Source: JAJYIV01 sp964616135 (GTDB lineage Bacteria > Patescibacteriota > Patescibacteriia > UBA9934 > GWF2-40-263). Taken from it: a DNA stretch of 15,933 nt. The position numbers and the translations under genes were made by a program. How positions within the stretch are numbered: the stretch's first letter is position 1; each line of letters begins with the position of its first letter. The DNA lies in assembly GCA_964616135.1 (NCBI GenBank), contig CAZTTQ010000018.1, positions 1 to 15,933 of the forward strand. The letters run 5' to 3'. Shown piece by piece: positions 5,857-12,728 of the stretch. The notes under the pieces are model-generated. The model saw nothing but the letters and a program-made list of their open reading frames with translations, ran no database searches and was not told the DNA's origin.

Positions 5857-7200
5857 TTAGCCGGTCCAATTGAACGCCATGATAGAGAAGTCGATAAGGT
5901 CCAGCTTACCGTCCGCGTTCAACCGACCCGCTTCGATCGTCTTAAATGAATCGCTCAAGAGGCGCTTGTACCAGAATGCCGCGATGGAGAAGTCGACGAG
6001 GTTCACGCGGCTGTCGCAGTTCAAGTCCGCTTTTTTACACGTGTCTTTAGGTGCTTCTACCGAGGTGGTTCCGACACGGAACGCGGCCGCAGCGCTGTAG
6101 CCGCTCACCTCCGACGTAGGAAGGCTCGCCTTGGACTTAGTGCTGTGAGCGCCGTATTCCAGGTCCACCGTATTGAAGTTGTGGAGATATACCCCGTTCG
6201 CGTCCGACGTCGTCTTGGCGAACTGTTCCGTGTCCGAATTGACGACAATCAGGATTTCCGCCGACGGCGCCGTCTGGCCGAAGATGGCAATGTCATCCCC
6301 TTTTTTCACCTGGGCCTTGTCCACAGCGATAGTCGGCGCGATGAAAATGCCACTGACCGTGGTCGTGGCCCCCGCTGTGACCGTGACCGGGAACGTAACG
6401 AGGCTGGACCGGTGGCCGTCCTTGTCCTCGCTATAGAGGGCGAAGAAGTAGTTGCCGCCCGTAATGTTGTTGACCGTGATCTGGAAGGTTGCGTCCGCCC
6501 CGGCGGGAGCCGCGGCGGCCACCTGTGCGTCTTTCAACAACGTGACCGTCGTCTTGGGATACGCACGGCCCTGGAAAATCACCTGGGTCCCCGGAGATCC
6601 CGTCGGCCCACCGCCGCCGCCACCTCCGCCGCCGCCACCTCCGCCTCCGCCACCACCGCCTCCGCCGCCAGGAGCCGTCGGCCGTGCGCTCACTTCCACG
6701 GACATGGACGTGATTTCCGCGTTCGCGTTTAACGTGCGCACGACGAAATAGTACGTGGTTCCATTTGTGAGCCCCGTAACCGTCCGGCCGCCGTCCAAGG
6801 AGACGTTGGTGTACGTATACGGTCCACCCGAGACCGTCGCCTGACCCACCTCATAGGCACTGACCGTCGCCCCGAGGTACGCGTTTGCGGCCGTCCATGT
6901 CAATGCGACTTGGGCGTCCCCCGCCGTCGCCGTCACGATAGGCGTGCTCGTGCCGGGAAAATAAAGGAAGCCATCCTTCACGGCAAACTGGGAGCCGCTC
7001 GATTCCCCACTGATCGTCTGGGTTGTGCTTGAAAAATACCCGAAGCTGGCGGAAGACGCATAGGCACCCCCGCCTGCGGAAAGTACTGGGTCCCGCAGGA
7101 TGAACCCCGCGCTCGTATAGTCCGTCGCCAAAACGCCCCGCGAGGAACCGAGGAGCAGAACACCGACCAACCATGCCGCTAAGAGCCGAAACCGTTTCAT
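5857..7200 (-). CDS. Secreted FN3 and dockerin-domain protein with polyglycine linker
   Basis: This is a 447-residue protein with a signal peptide (about 1-26, core LLAAWLVGVLLLG), then an N-terminal region rich in Ser/Ala/Gly with repeated SSASFGYFSSTTQ-like stretches. A fibronectin type III-like domain (about 87-175; VALTWTAA, TNGTTYYFVVRTLNA) is followed by an uninterrupted run of 21 glycines (178-198). Two further beta-rich regions lead to a C-terminal dockerin (392-447). Dockerin loop one, DLNCDSRVNLVD, has all the expected Asp/Asn ligands; loop two, RLNADGKLDLID, has Arg in place of the first ligand. There is no membrane anchor, so attachment to the cell probably depends on dockerin-cohesin pairing with the next two gene products. 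The start is ATG 7200; an ATG at 7209 is possible but adds only MGR. Neither has a clear Shine-Dalgarno sequence. The substrate bound by the N-terminal part is unknown. Confidence 0.83.
   Translation of the reverse strand: MKRFRLLAAWLVGVLLLGSSRGVLATDYTSAGFILRDPVLSAGGGAYASSASFGYFSSTTQTISGESSGSQFAVKDGFLYFPGTSTPIVTATAGDAQVALTWTAANAYLGATVSAYEVGQATVSGGPYTYTNVSLDGGRTVTGLTNGTTYYFVVRTLNANAEITSMSVEVSARPTAPGGGGGGGGGGGGGGGGGGGGGPTGSPGTQVIFQGRAYPKTTVTLLKDAQVAAAAPAGADATFQITVNNITGGNYFFALYSEDKDGHRSSLVTFPVTVTAGATTTVSGIFIAPTIAVDKAQVKKGDDIAIFGQTAPSAEILIVVNSDTEQFAKTTSDANGVYLHNFNTVDLEYGAHSTKSKASLPTSEVSGYSAAAAFRVGTTSVEAPKDTCKKADLNCDSRVNLVDFSIAAFWYKRLLSDSFKTIEAGRLNADGKLDLIDFSIMAFNWTG
6607..6669 (-). repeat. Polyglycine-coding GGN triplet tract (21 codons)
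   Basis: There are 21 consecutive glycine codons in the dockerin protein. All four synonymous codons occur (GGC, GGT, GGA, one GGG) in irregular order, so the tract is not a pure microsatellite. This suggests that the glycine run itself is under selection as a flexible linker. Confidence 0.9.
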
Positions 7201-7216
7201 GCGGCCCATGATACCA

Positions 7217-7244
7217 AAAACCCCGCGCTTTGGCGCGGGGTTTT
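7217..7244 (-). terminator. Intrinsic terminator after the 154-residue membrane protein gene
   Basis: AAAACCCCGCGC (7217-7228) and GCGCGGGGTTTT (7233-7244) form a perfect 12-bp stem with a TTTG loop. Read on the minus strand, a run of T follows directly. It begins 7 bases past the stop codon of the upstream gene and ends about 7 bases before the first possible start of the dockerin gene. It may be bidirectional. Confidence 0.88.
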
Positions 7245-7250
7245 ATCACG

Positions 7251-7715
7251 TTAGTTGCCTGTCGTCGGGGCCGGGGCGACCGCATTGGTCGCCGTGGCCG
7301 GCTTTTTGGCCGCTTCCTTGCCGTCCGCGGCGGTCGGCGTCTGGGCGCCGATGTTCACCGGAGCGACTTCCACGATCTTGTTGGATTCCGGGTTGTACAA
7401 CACGGCCTTCTTCGCCTGGGTGTAGATCAACACCTTGTCGCCGGACTTGGCATTGGCGAAGAACGGCTGGTCCTTAAGCTTCTCCGTATCACTGACCGTA
7501 GCGATGGTCGGCTTTTCCTCAGACGGCAGGACGATCAGGGCGGATACTTTGCCGATCAGCGCTTCCGCGTCTGCCTGAGCCTGCTTTTGCGGGTCCGCCT
7601 GGAGCGTGCGCACCTGCTTGTACAGGTATGCAGCGGAGGCGGAAGAGCCGACGAACAGGACACCGAGGACCAACAGCGGCAGAATGCGCTTCACATTGGC
7701 GGGAACGCTGGGCAT
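7251..7715 (-). CDS. Small single-pass membrane protein of a type seen in CPR bacteria, function unknown
   Basis: This is a 154-residue protein with one N-terminal transmembrane helix (about 10-30, LPLLVLGVLFVGSSASAAYL) and an outward-facing domain of about 90 residues (QADPQKQAQADAEALIGKVS, then PFFANAKSGDKVLIYTQAKK and LYNPESNKIVEVAPVNI). It ends in an Ala/Pro/Thr-rich tail. I recognise the body as resembling hypothetical proteins common in Patescibacteria, without a known function; this is from memory and not a search. The ATG at 7715 has AGGTGA about 8 nt upstream and is preferred over an in-frame GTG at 7727. The gene has its own well-formed promoter and a terminator, so it can be expressed separately from the pilus operon that precedes it. 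The Lys/Tyr-rich repeated-strand pattern suggests a small beta domain at the cell surface. Confidence 0.75.
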   Translation of the reverse strand: MPSVPANVKRILPLLVLGVLFVGSSASAAYLYKQVRTLQADPQKQAQADAEALIGKVSALIVLPSEEKPTIATVSDTEKLKDQPFFANAKSGDKVLIYTQAKKAVLYNPESNKIVEVAPVNIGAQTPTAADGKEAAKKPATATNAVAPAPTTGN

Positions 7716-7753
7716 AGGAGAAATCACCTGTGGATAATGTGGACGATGGGGCG

Positions 7754-7783
7754 ATTATAGCATGGGCTATTTTTTCCGGCCAA
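7754..7783 (-). promoter_or_regulatory. Extended -10 promoter for the small membrane protein gene
   Basis: The minus strand shows TGCTATAAT, an exact TATAAT (7754-7759) with an extended TG, and TTGGCC (7778-7783) as a weaker -35 (4 of 6 matches) at 18-nt spacing. The -35 lies inside the last codons of the histidine kinase gene. A transcript would start near 7747, giving a leader of about 30 nt that contains the AGGTGA ribosome site. Confidence 0.72.
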
Positions 7784-10388
7784 GCGTCCGTTTTGATCCT
7801 GTTTTTGACACGGGAGCCGCGGGAAGTACCACGTAAAACGTCGTCCCCTTGTTCTCTTCCGAGGCGAACCAGACGGACCCGCCCGCGTGGTCAACAATGG
7901 ATTTGACGATATACAGGCCTAACCCCGTCCCGTCCTGGATTTTTTCCCGCACGTTGTCCGCACGGAACATCTTCTCGAAGATGTGTCCCTGCGCTTCCAA
8001 CGGAATCCCGTACCCCGTGTCCTCCACCGATAAGCCAACCACGGGCGTCTGGAACGCGCGCCCACCAAAGGCGCCGCCCGCCGAAACGAGATCTACATGC
8101 ACCTGGACCGTTCCGCCGTCAGGCGTGTATTTGATCGCGTTCGACAGCAGGTTTTGGACAACCATGCGTACGTACTTAGCATCCAACCGTGCGAAGACGG
8201 ACGGGGCGCATTCGGTCCGCACTTGGACCCCATTCTGTTTGATGCGCGGCGCGTAGTCCGTCCAGACGTCCGCCACCGCCTGCTTCATATCCGTCTGCTG
8301 GTGCCCCATGGTGAATCCTCCCAATTCAAGCCGTGAGACATCCAGAAGAGCACTGACCAAGGACGCCATGCGCGTACTCCCCGTGTGGATTTCATCCAGG
8401 AACGAGCGCTGTTCCGCGTTCATCTTCCCCGCATCCCCCGCCAGGAGCATTTCCACGTACCAATTGATCGTGGACAACGGCGTCCGGAGCTGATGGGACG
8501 CCAGGGAAACGAATTCCGATTTTGCCTGGTCAATGGCGCGCGCGGCCGTCGTGTCTTCCACGAGCAGCACGGCACCGATGACTTCTCCCTCACGGTCCGC
8601 GTCCGCAAACACCGGCGTCATGGACACGTGCAAGAACCTGTTCTCAAACGATACGTCCTTGTGCTCGTACCCCGTACGGTGGTCTATGCACGCCTTCATA
8701 GCCACTTCCATCTGGCCTTTGCAGGCAGGGATACGGTCGGACACATCACGAATGTGCGCAAACGGACGATCAACGCGCAACATGCGTGCCAACGCAGGAT
8801 TGTGTTGCAGGATCACCCCCTTGGTATCCACGATAGCGAATCCGATCGCCAAGCTGTTCACAGAGGCAAGGAACCGGGCTTGTTCCTCACGCAATTCCTT
8901 GGTCTTGCTCAATACTTCGGCCTCAATGGCTGCGCGAGCATTCTTCTCGTTCGTAATGTCGCGTTCCAGCGCGACGAAAAATGCCACTTCTCCCCGTTCG
9001 TCCAAAATTGGCGAAATGTTGTAGGCCGCGATATACCGTTCACCGTCCTTTCTGCGGTTCGTTACCTCTCCAACCGCGTTTTTCTTTTCCACCAAGATGG
9101 TCTGCCACAAGGCCTTGTAGAACGCCGGCGGCATCTGTCTTCCCCACAAGGACGGCTTGCTGCCAATCATTTCTTTCACGGGATACCCCGTGGTGCGGGC
9201 CGCCGCTTCATTTGCGTAGAGGACGACGCCGTTCGCGTCCGTAATGACGACGTGTTCGTTGGCATGGTCGACCGCCAACTTGAATTTCTCACGTTCGCGC
9301 AATTCGGCCAACGCACGCGCATTCGCCCGCTCCAGAGAGGTGCGGGAAGACCCCGTTTCGCGCACGAATGCGTTCATGACGCGCGCGAGGGAACCAATTT
9401 CGTCCAATGACCCCTCCGTCACCTGTCTCTTGGAACCCACTCCCCGGCGAATCGCTTCCACCTCTGTCGAAAGGCGGGTCAGCCGGGAAAGGGCGAATCG
9501 GTCCGCGAACAAGAAGATGGCAAGGGCCGTTACGAGGGCGTGCAGGGTGAAGATGCCGCCAAACAGACGCAACGTATCTAACCCCTGGTTGAAAATGGGA
9601 CGCTTCTCCTCAATGCGCATGTAGGCGACCGCTTCCCCGAAGCCATCCACGATCGGCGCGTACGCGACAATGGTGTGCGTATCCACCGGGACGACAAGCG
9701 ACTCATATGAGCCGTGCAAGGATGCGGGGACGGACCCGTCATCAGCCGATAACAGCCGTACGGACAGATGGGCGATGTCGCCGATCTCCGCCATGTATGC
9801 GGAGGTCAGGCGTTTACCGAACAGGACGGCTCCGCGGACCGGGCCTTCATCTTCGCTCGTGCGGATCGGGTGGGAAGCGATCAGCATCGGCCCGCTCGGC
9901 ATGAGGTACACGCCCGTCGTAATGTCACTTGCCTCCCCACGAGGAGCCACCCGCGGGTGTGCCTGAACGTACTCCGCCAATCCATCCGACACGGCCTCTG
10001 TGTGGGCCGTGCGATCCACGGAGCGCTGGAATGTGATCGTCCCGTCCATCGTAATGAATACGGCGGCGTCCACGTCCAAATTTACGATGGATTCGACGCC
10101 CAGGTTCGCTTGGACGAACGTAGCGTTCCGGTCTTTGATGAACGTGTAGGCGTCGTCCCACGTGGCCCAATCTTGGGCGGACGCGCCTAATTGGAGTAAT
10201 TCGTTCTGGAGCGCGTCCTGAACGCGACTCACGTCCTCCTGTATTTCTTGCCGTTCAATTTCTTTGTAGTCCTTCAGAAACAGCACGTCGGACAACGCAA
10301 AGAACACCGAAGACAGGACAATGACAACAAGAAACGCGACGAGAATGATTTTCGTCCGTACGGAAATATATCGGTTATTCCCCCTCAT
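7767..10388 (-). CDS. Membrane sensor histidine kinase (CHASE4-HAMP-PAS-PAS-HisKA-HATPase)
   Basis: This is an 873-residue hybrid-free sensor kinase. TM1 (about 13-33) and TM2 (about 273-295) flank an extracytoplasmic domain that carries QDWATWDDAYTF (72-83), the CHASE4 signature. A HAMP linker (about 296-350) is followed by PAS1 (about 370-480, ANEHVVITDANGVVLYANEA) and PAS2 (about 505-615). HisKA contains SHQLRTPL with phospho-acceptor H632, and the ATPase domain has the N-box NLLSNAIKY (746-754), G1 DTGYGI (790-795) and G2 GTGLGL (820-825). All catalytic motifs are intact. It is the last gene of the pilin operon, starting 10 nt after the last pilin stop, while a single-domain response regulator opens the same operon, so the two may be partners. 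The signal sensed is unknown; CHASE4 domains bind small ligands outside the cell and PAS domains add a cytosolic input. Confidence 0.93.
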   Translation of the reverse strand: MRGNNRYISVRTKIILVAFLVVIVLSSVFFALSDVLFLKDYKEIERQEIQEDVSRVQDALQNELLQLGASAQDWATWDDAYTFIKDRNATFVQANLGVESIVNLDVDAAVFITMDGTITFQRSVDRTAHTEAVSDGLAEYVQAHPRVAPRGEASDITTGVYLMPSGPMLIASHPIRTSEDEGPVRGAVLFGKRLTSAYMAEIGDIAHLSVRLLSADDGSVPASLHGSYESLVVPVDTHTIVAYAPIVDGFGEAVAYMRIEEKRPIFNQGLDTLRLFGGIFTLHALVTALAIFLFADRFALSRLTRLSTEVEAIRRGVGSKRQVTEGSLDEIGSLARVMNAFVRETGSSRTSLERANARALAELREREKFKLAVDHANEHVVITDANGVVLYANEAAARTTGYPVKEMIGSKPSLWGRQMPPAFYKALWQTILVEKKNAVGEVTNRRKDGERYIAAYNISPILDERGEVAFFVALERDITNEKNARAAIEAEVLSKTKELREEQARFLASVNSLAIGFAIVDTKGVILQHNPALARMLRVDRPFAHIRDVSDRIPACKGQMEVAMKACIDHRTGYEHKDVSFENRFLHVSMTPVFADADREGEVIGAVLLVEDTTAARAIDQAKSEFVSLASHQLRTPLSTINWYVEMLLAGDAGKMNAEQRSFLDEIHTGSTRMASLVSALLDVSRLELGGFTMGHQQTDMKQAVADVWTDYAPRIKQNGVQVRTECAPSVFARLDAKYVRMVVQNLLSNAIKYTPDGGTVQVHVDLVSAGGAFGGRAFQTPVVGLSVEDTGYGIPLEAQGHIFEKMFRADNVREKIQDGTGLGLYIVKSIVDHAGGSVWFASEENKGTTFYVVLPAAPVSKTGSKRTLGRKK

Positions 10389-10398
10389 ATGGCCCGCG

Positions 10399-10857
10399 TT
10401 ACCTGGTCACGCTTATGGTCGCGTCCAATTCTGCCAACCGGGCCTCAACTGTAATGCGTCCATTCACGGACTTTTTGACGGTGTAACACGTAGAGCCCGC
10501 CGTGCAGCCGCTTCCGGGATCGCGCGGAAGGCTGATGAGGTATTTCTCATCATCCGTCAACACAGACAAGTCCACGTTTGATCCGCAGTTGACCGAATCT
10601 GAGGCACAAATGTCCGTGGCCGTCGTCGAGATGACAGCAGGAACGTCCCCATCGTTTTCAATGGTGTACTGGTACAACGCGTTTAGGACGGTATTCACGT
10701 CCGCCCGCCGCTGCGTGTTGCGTGCCTCCGCCAACTGGCGCGCGGGATTGATCGCCAACACCACGATCCCTGCCAGGATGGAAATGAGGGCCACCACGAG
10801 CAGGATCTCAATGAGAGTGAATCCCGCACGCGCATTCTGTTCCGTTCCACGAATCAT
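10399..10857 (-). CDS. Type IV pilin, candidate major subunit
   Basis: This is a 152-residue prepilin. A short basic leader ends at G12, then F13TLIE17 begins the conserved hydrophobic helix (FTLIEILLVVALISILAGIV); Glu at mature position 5 is present. The N-terminal helix is followed by ARQLAEARNTQRRADVNTVLNALYQY, the usual alpha1-C region. The globular part has LISLPRDPGSGCTAGSTCYTV, like the C-terminal segment of many CPR and Gram-positive pilins, and four Cys (84, 91, 118, 124) that could form disulfides. A prepilin peptidase encoded elsewhere would cleave after G12. It lies last among the pilin genes and is the only one with a full canonical motif plus a typical pilin body, hence the major-subunit guess. 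A major minor-pilin role cannot be excluded without expression data. Confidence 0.85.
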   Translation of the reverse strand: MIRGTEQNARAGFTLIEILLVVALISILAGIVVLAINPARQLAEARNTQRRADVNTVLNALYQYTIENDGDVPAVISTTATDICASDSVNCGSNVDLSVLTDDEKYLISLPRDPGSGCTAGSTCYTVKKSVNGRITVEARLAELDATISVTR

Positions 10858-10865
10858 AGTGTCGG

Positions 10866-11294
10866 TTAGAAGCCTGCTACTTCACGATAAGTCGTGAGTA
10901 CAAGCGGCGGTTCTGTTTGGGTAAGTGTGGCGCGGACGTGCCGCACGCTAGTTCCGGCCGTCCCTGTCGTCTCAATGGCACAACCGGCGTCACCTTCTGG
11001 AACCGTACGGAACGTGCAGGTGTCCGGCCCGATCGTCACTGCATCCGATCCTTCGCATGCCGCCGTCTCCGCAACCTGTCGCAACGCCTCTTCCATGCAC
11101 GCGTTCGCCAACCCGCGCGCCCGCGCTGACCGTTCGACCTGCCATCCTTCTTGGGCAACAGACGTGCCGATTGTGAGCAGTGACACGGAAAGGACGAGTC
11201 CGACCGCCCCTGCGGCAATCACGCTCAACAACGCAATGAATCCCTTACGGCTTCCAGTATAAGCTAAAAGCCTCCTTCGCTCCACTTTGGTCAT
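10866..11294 (-). CDS. PilX-like minor pilin without Glu5
   Basis: This is a 142-residue protein with an N-terminal basic stretch (MTKVERRRLLAYTGSRKG) and a long hydrophobic helix, FIALLSVIAAGAVGLVLSVS, starting after G18. The residue at mature position 5 is Leu rather than Glu. This pattern matches the PilX/GspK-type component that caps an initiating pilin complex, where Glu5 is often lost. The rest holds a helix with RARGLANACMEEALRQVAE and several Cys (near 67, 83, 92, 106). The ATG at 11294 is chosen because it overlaps the TGA of the preceding gene as ATGA, a mark of translational coupling. An upstream extension to 11375 would run inside that gene and lacks any leader-like feature. Confidence 0.72.
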   Translation of the reverse strand: MTKVERRRLLAYTGSRKGFIALLSVIAAGAVGLVLSVSLLTIGTSVAQEGWQVERSARARGLANACMEEALRQVAETAACEGSDAVTIGPDTCTFRTVPEGDAGCAIETTGTAGTSVRHVRATLTQTEPPLVLTTYREVAGF

Positions 11295-11800
11295 AGGCGT
11301 GTGCGTAAAACAGCCGTGCCGGAGAACGTCCGGTTGTACTGGTATTCGTTTCTTCCGGGAAGGACTGTCCGCCAAATTTCAAACTGGACGCGCACGGCGC
11401 TTGGTGTCCCCGGAGCCGACACGTCCGAGATGAGGAACAAGGAAACCGTCTCCCGTCCGTCCGTCAACGCGACCGGATCCGCTCCATCCATCGAGACGCG
11501 GACCACTCCATCCACCAGGTCGAATACCATGGAACCGCCACTTGGGGATGCCCCGTCCAGTTCCAACCGACTGCTCACGGTCCCCGCTGCCGGTTCCCGC
11601 ACGGCCGTCGCGTTGCGGATCGCCTGGGTCATCACCTCCAAGACCGTCGTGCCTGCCTGATCCACCTCCAAAATGGACCGTGCCTTGACCCGCGTTGCCG
11701 AGGCGAGCGCGAGAAACGCAGCAACGGCCAATAACGCCGCGGACAGGATACCGAGGTAGAGGACAGTTTCAATCAGGGTGGTTCCCTGCCGAAGGTTCAT
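11291..11800 (-). CDS. PilW-like minor pilin
   Basis: This is a 169-residue prepilin-like protein. The leader MNLRQG is followed by TTLIETVLYLGILSAALLAV; cleavage after G6 puts Glu at mature position 5 (E11). A Thr replaces the common Phe at mature position 1, which prepilin peptidases tolerate. The middle (EVDQAGTTVLEVMTQAIRNATAV) and the beta-rich C-terminus (RLELDGASPSGGSMVFDLVDGVVRVSMDG and FEIWRTVLPGRNEYQYN) resemble PilW/GspJ-type components with their Ile/Val-rich strands. Both ends are coupled: its ATG overlaps the TGA of the upstream gene and its TGA overlaps the next ATG (4-nt ATGA in each case). It is expected to sit in the tip complex with the neighbouring pseudopilins. Confidence 0.78.
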   Translation of the reverse strand: MNLRQGTTLIETVLYLGILSAALLAVAAFLALASATRVKARSILEVDQAGTTVLEVMTQAIRNATAVREPAAGTVSSRLELDGASPSGGSMVFDLVDGVVRVSMDGADPVALTDGRETVSLFLISDVSAPGTPSAVRVQFEIWRTVLPGRNEYQYNRTFSGTAVLRTRL

Positions 11801-12276
11801 AGGGCCGGTTCTTCTTCAGGAGGCGGCGGAGGAACGACCGCCTGCCAGTCGGTAAAACGCGTCCGCACCGACACTGTGCCACCCGCCCAGGCGTCGGATT
11901 GCCAGGACACCGCGCACGTGACGTCCTTTCGTGAAGCGTCAACGGACACGATGGACACCTCACGCGTAAACGGACCGAACGTATCCGACACCGGAACCAG
12001 ACCCCACGCGCCCCCGTCCGGACGCATCACGCCGAACGTGCCGTCCGGCAATGCATCCAATCCCCCTTCTTCTCGTACTAAACGAGCAACTTCCAAACCC
12101 TCTTCCGCAAGCAGAGCCGCTTGGGAACGGTCCCCCGCGGCACGAACGGCCGCCTGGCCGTAGAGCAACACGCCCGCGAGCGTCCCCATGACGATCGCAA
12201 GAATACTGGACGCAAGGAGCGCGTCCACCAGGAGAAACCCTCCGCGGCTCCGTTGGGCGACCCGCACGCTATTCAT
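11797..12276 (-). CDS. PilV-like minor pilin with Asp at mature position 5
   Basis: This is a 159-residue prepilin-like protein. The leader MNSVRVAQRSRGG is followed by FLLVDALLASSILAIVMGTL, cleaved after G13, so position 5 is Asp (D18) rather than Glu. A helix with AALLAEEGLEVARLVREEGG follows, typical of PilV/GspI-like subunits. The globular part is beta-rich, and the last 15 residues are VVPPPPPEEEPAL, a proline/acidic tail. The ATG at 12276 is selected because it falls just before the stop of the upstream gene (8-nt overlap) and begins a normal leader. A longer version to 12327 would extend into the upstream coding frame. Confidence 0.78.
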   Translation of the reverse strand: MNSVRVAQRSRGGFLLVDALLASSILAIVMGTLAGVLLYGQAAVRAAGDRSQAALLAEEGLEVARLVREEGGLDALPDGTFGVMRPDGGAWGLVPVSDTFGPFTREVSIVSVDASRKDVTCAVSWQSDAWAGGTVSVRTRFTDWQAVVPPPPPEEEPAL

Positions 12277-12718
12277 AAGAAGGAAGGCCTTGTTCGTTGA
12301 CGCGGAACAACACCGTCCCGGTGTCACCGAACGTCATGGTCGTTTCCCACGGACCCGCCGTCAGCGGAATCCCAGAGACCTGTCCGAAGATAATTTCGTC
12401 CGTCCCGGACCACGTGACAGCCGCAGGGACCAAAAATACTTCATCGACAGCCGGATCCCTTCCCCCGAATCCGCCCCCCTTAAATACGGTGATAGTCCCA
12501 GGCTCGAATTTCACCCCCCACGGTTCGTCGTCCGCCGCCCCGAGCGTTAACGACCTCGCCCGTCGGAACGTTTGGATGACCAAGTCCCGCGTTTCCCAAA
12601 ATTCCGTCTGACGGTACGCCGTCAGAGCCAATGGAAACGTCAACGCGAGCATCACTCCCAGGATGGCGAATGTCAGCAAGGTCTCCATGAGCGTAAATCC
12701 TGCCCGAGGTGTGCGCAT
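12269..12718 (-). CDS. FimT/GspH-like pseudopilin
   Basis: This is a 149-residue prepilin-like protein. The leader MRTPRAG is followed by FTLMETLLTFAILGVMLALT; Glu occupies mature position 5 (E12). The short helix (QTEFWETRDLVIQTFRRARS) and the C-terminal beta domain with GADDEPWGVKFEPGTITVFK and TTMTFGDTGTVLFRVNEQG are typical of the FimT/GspH group, which includes a DNA-binding competence pseudopilin (FimT) in some bacteria. Whether this one binds DNA cannot be told from the sequence. The start at 12718 is preferred, since a longer frame to 12910 lies inside the pilC gene and lacks pilin features. It follows pilC by 10 nt. Confidence 0.82.
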   Translation of the reverse strand: MRTPRAGFTLMETLLTFAILGVMLALTFPLALTAYRQTEFWETRDLVIQTFRRARSLTLGAADDEPWGVKFEPGTITVFKGGGFGGRDPAVDEVFLVPAAVTWSGTDEIIFGQVSGIPLTAGPWETTMTFGDTGTVLFRVNEQGLPSYE

Positions 12719-12728
12719 ACAGACGCCA

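Noticed and set aside
6452..6751. Plus-strand frame with a polyproline run
   Set aside because: It is the antisense of the polyglycine tract in the dockerin gene, which has a signal peptide and a dockerin on the minus strand.
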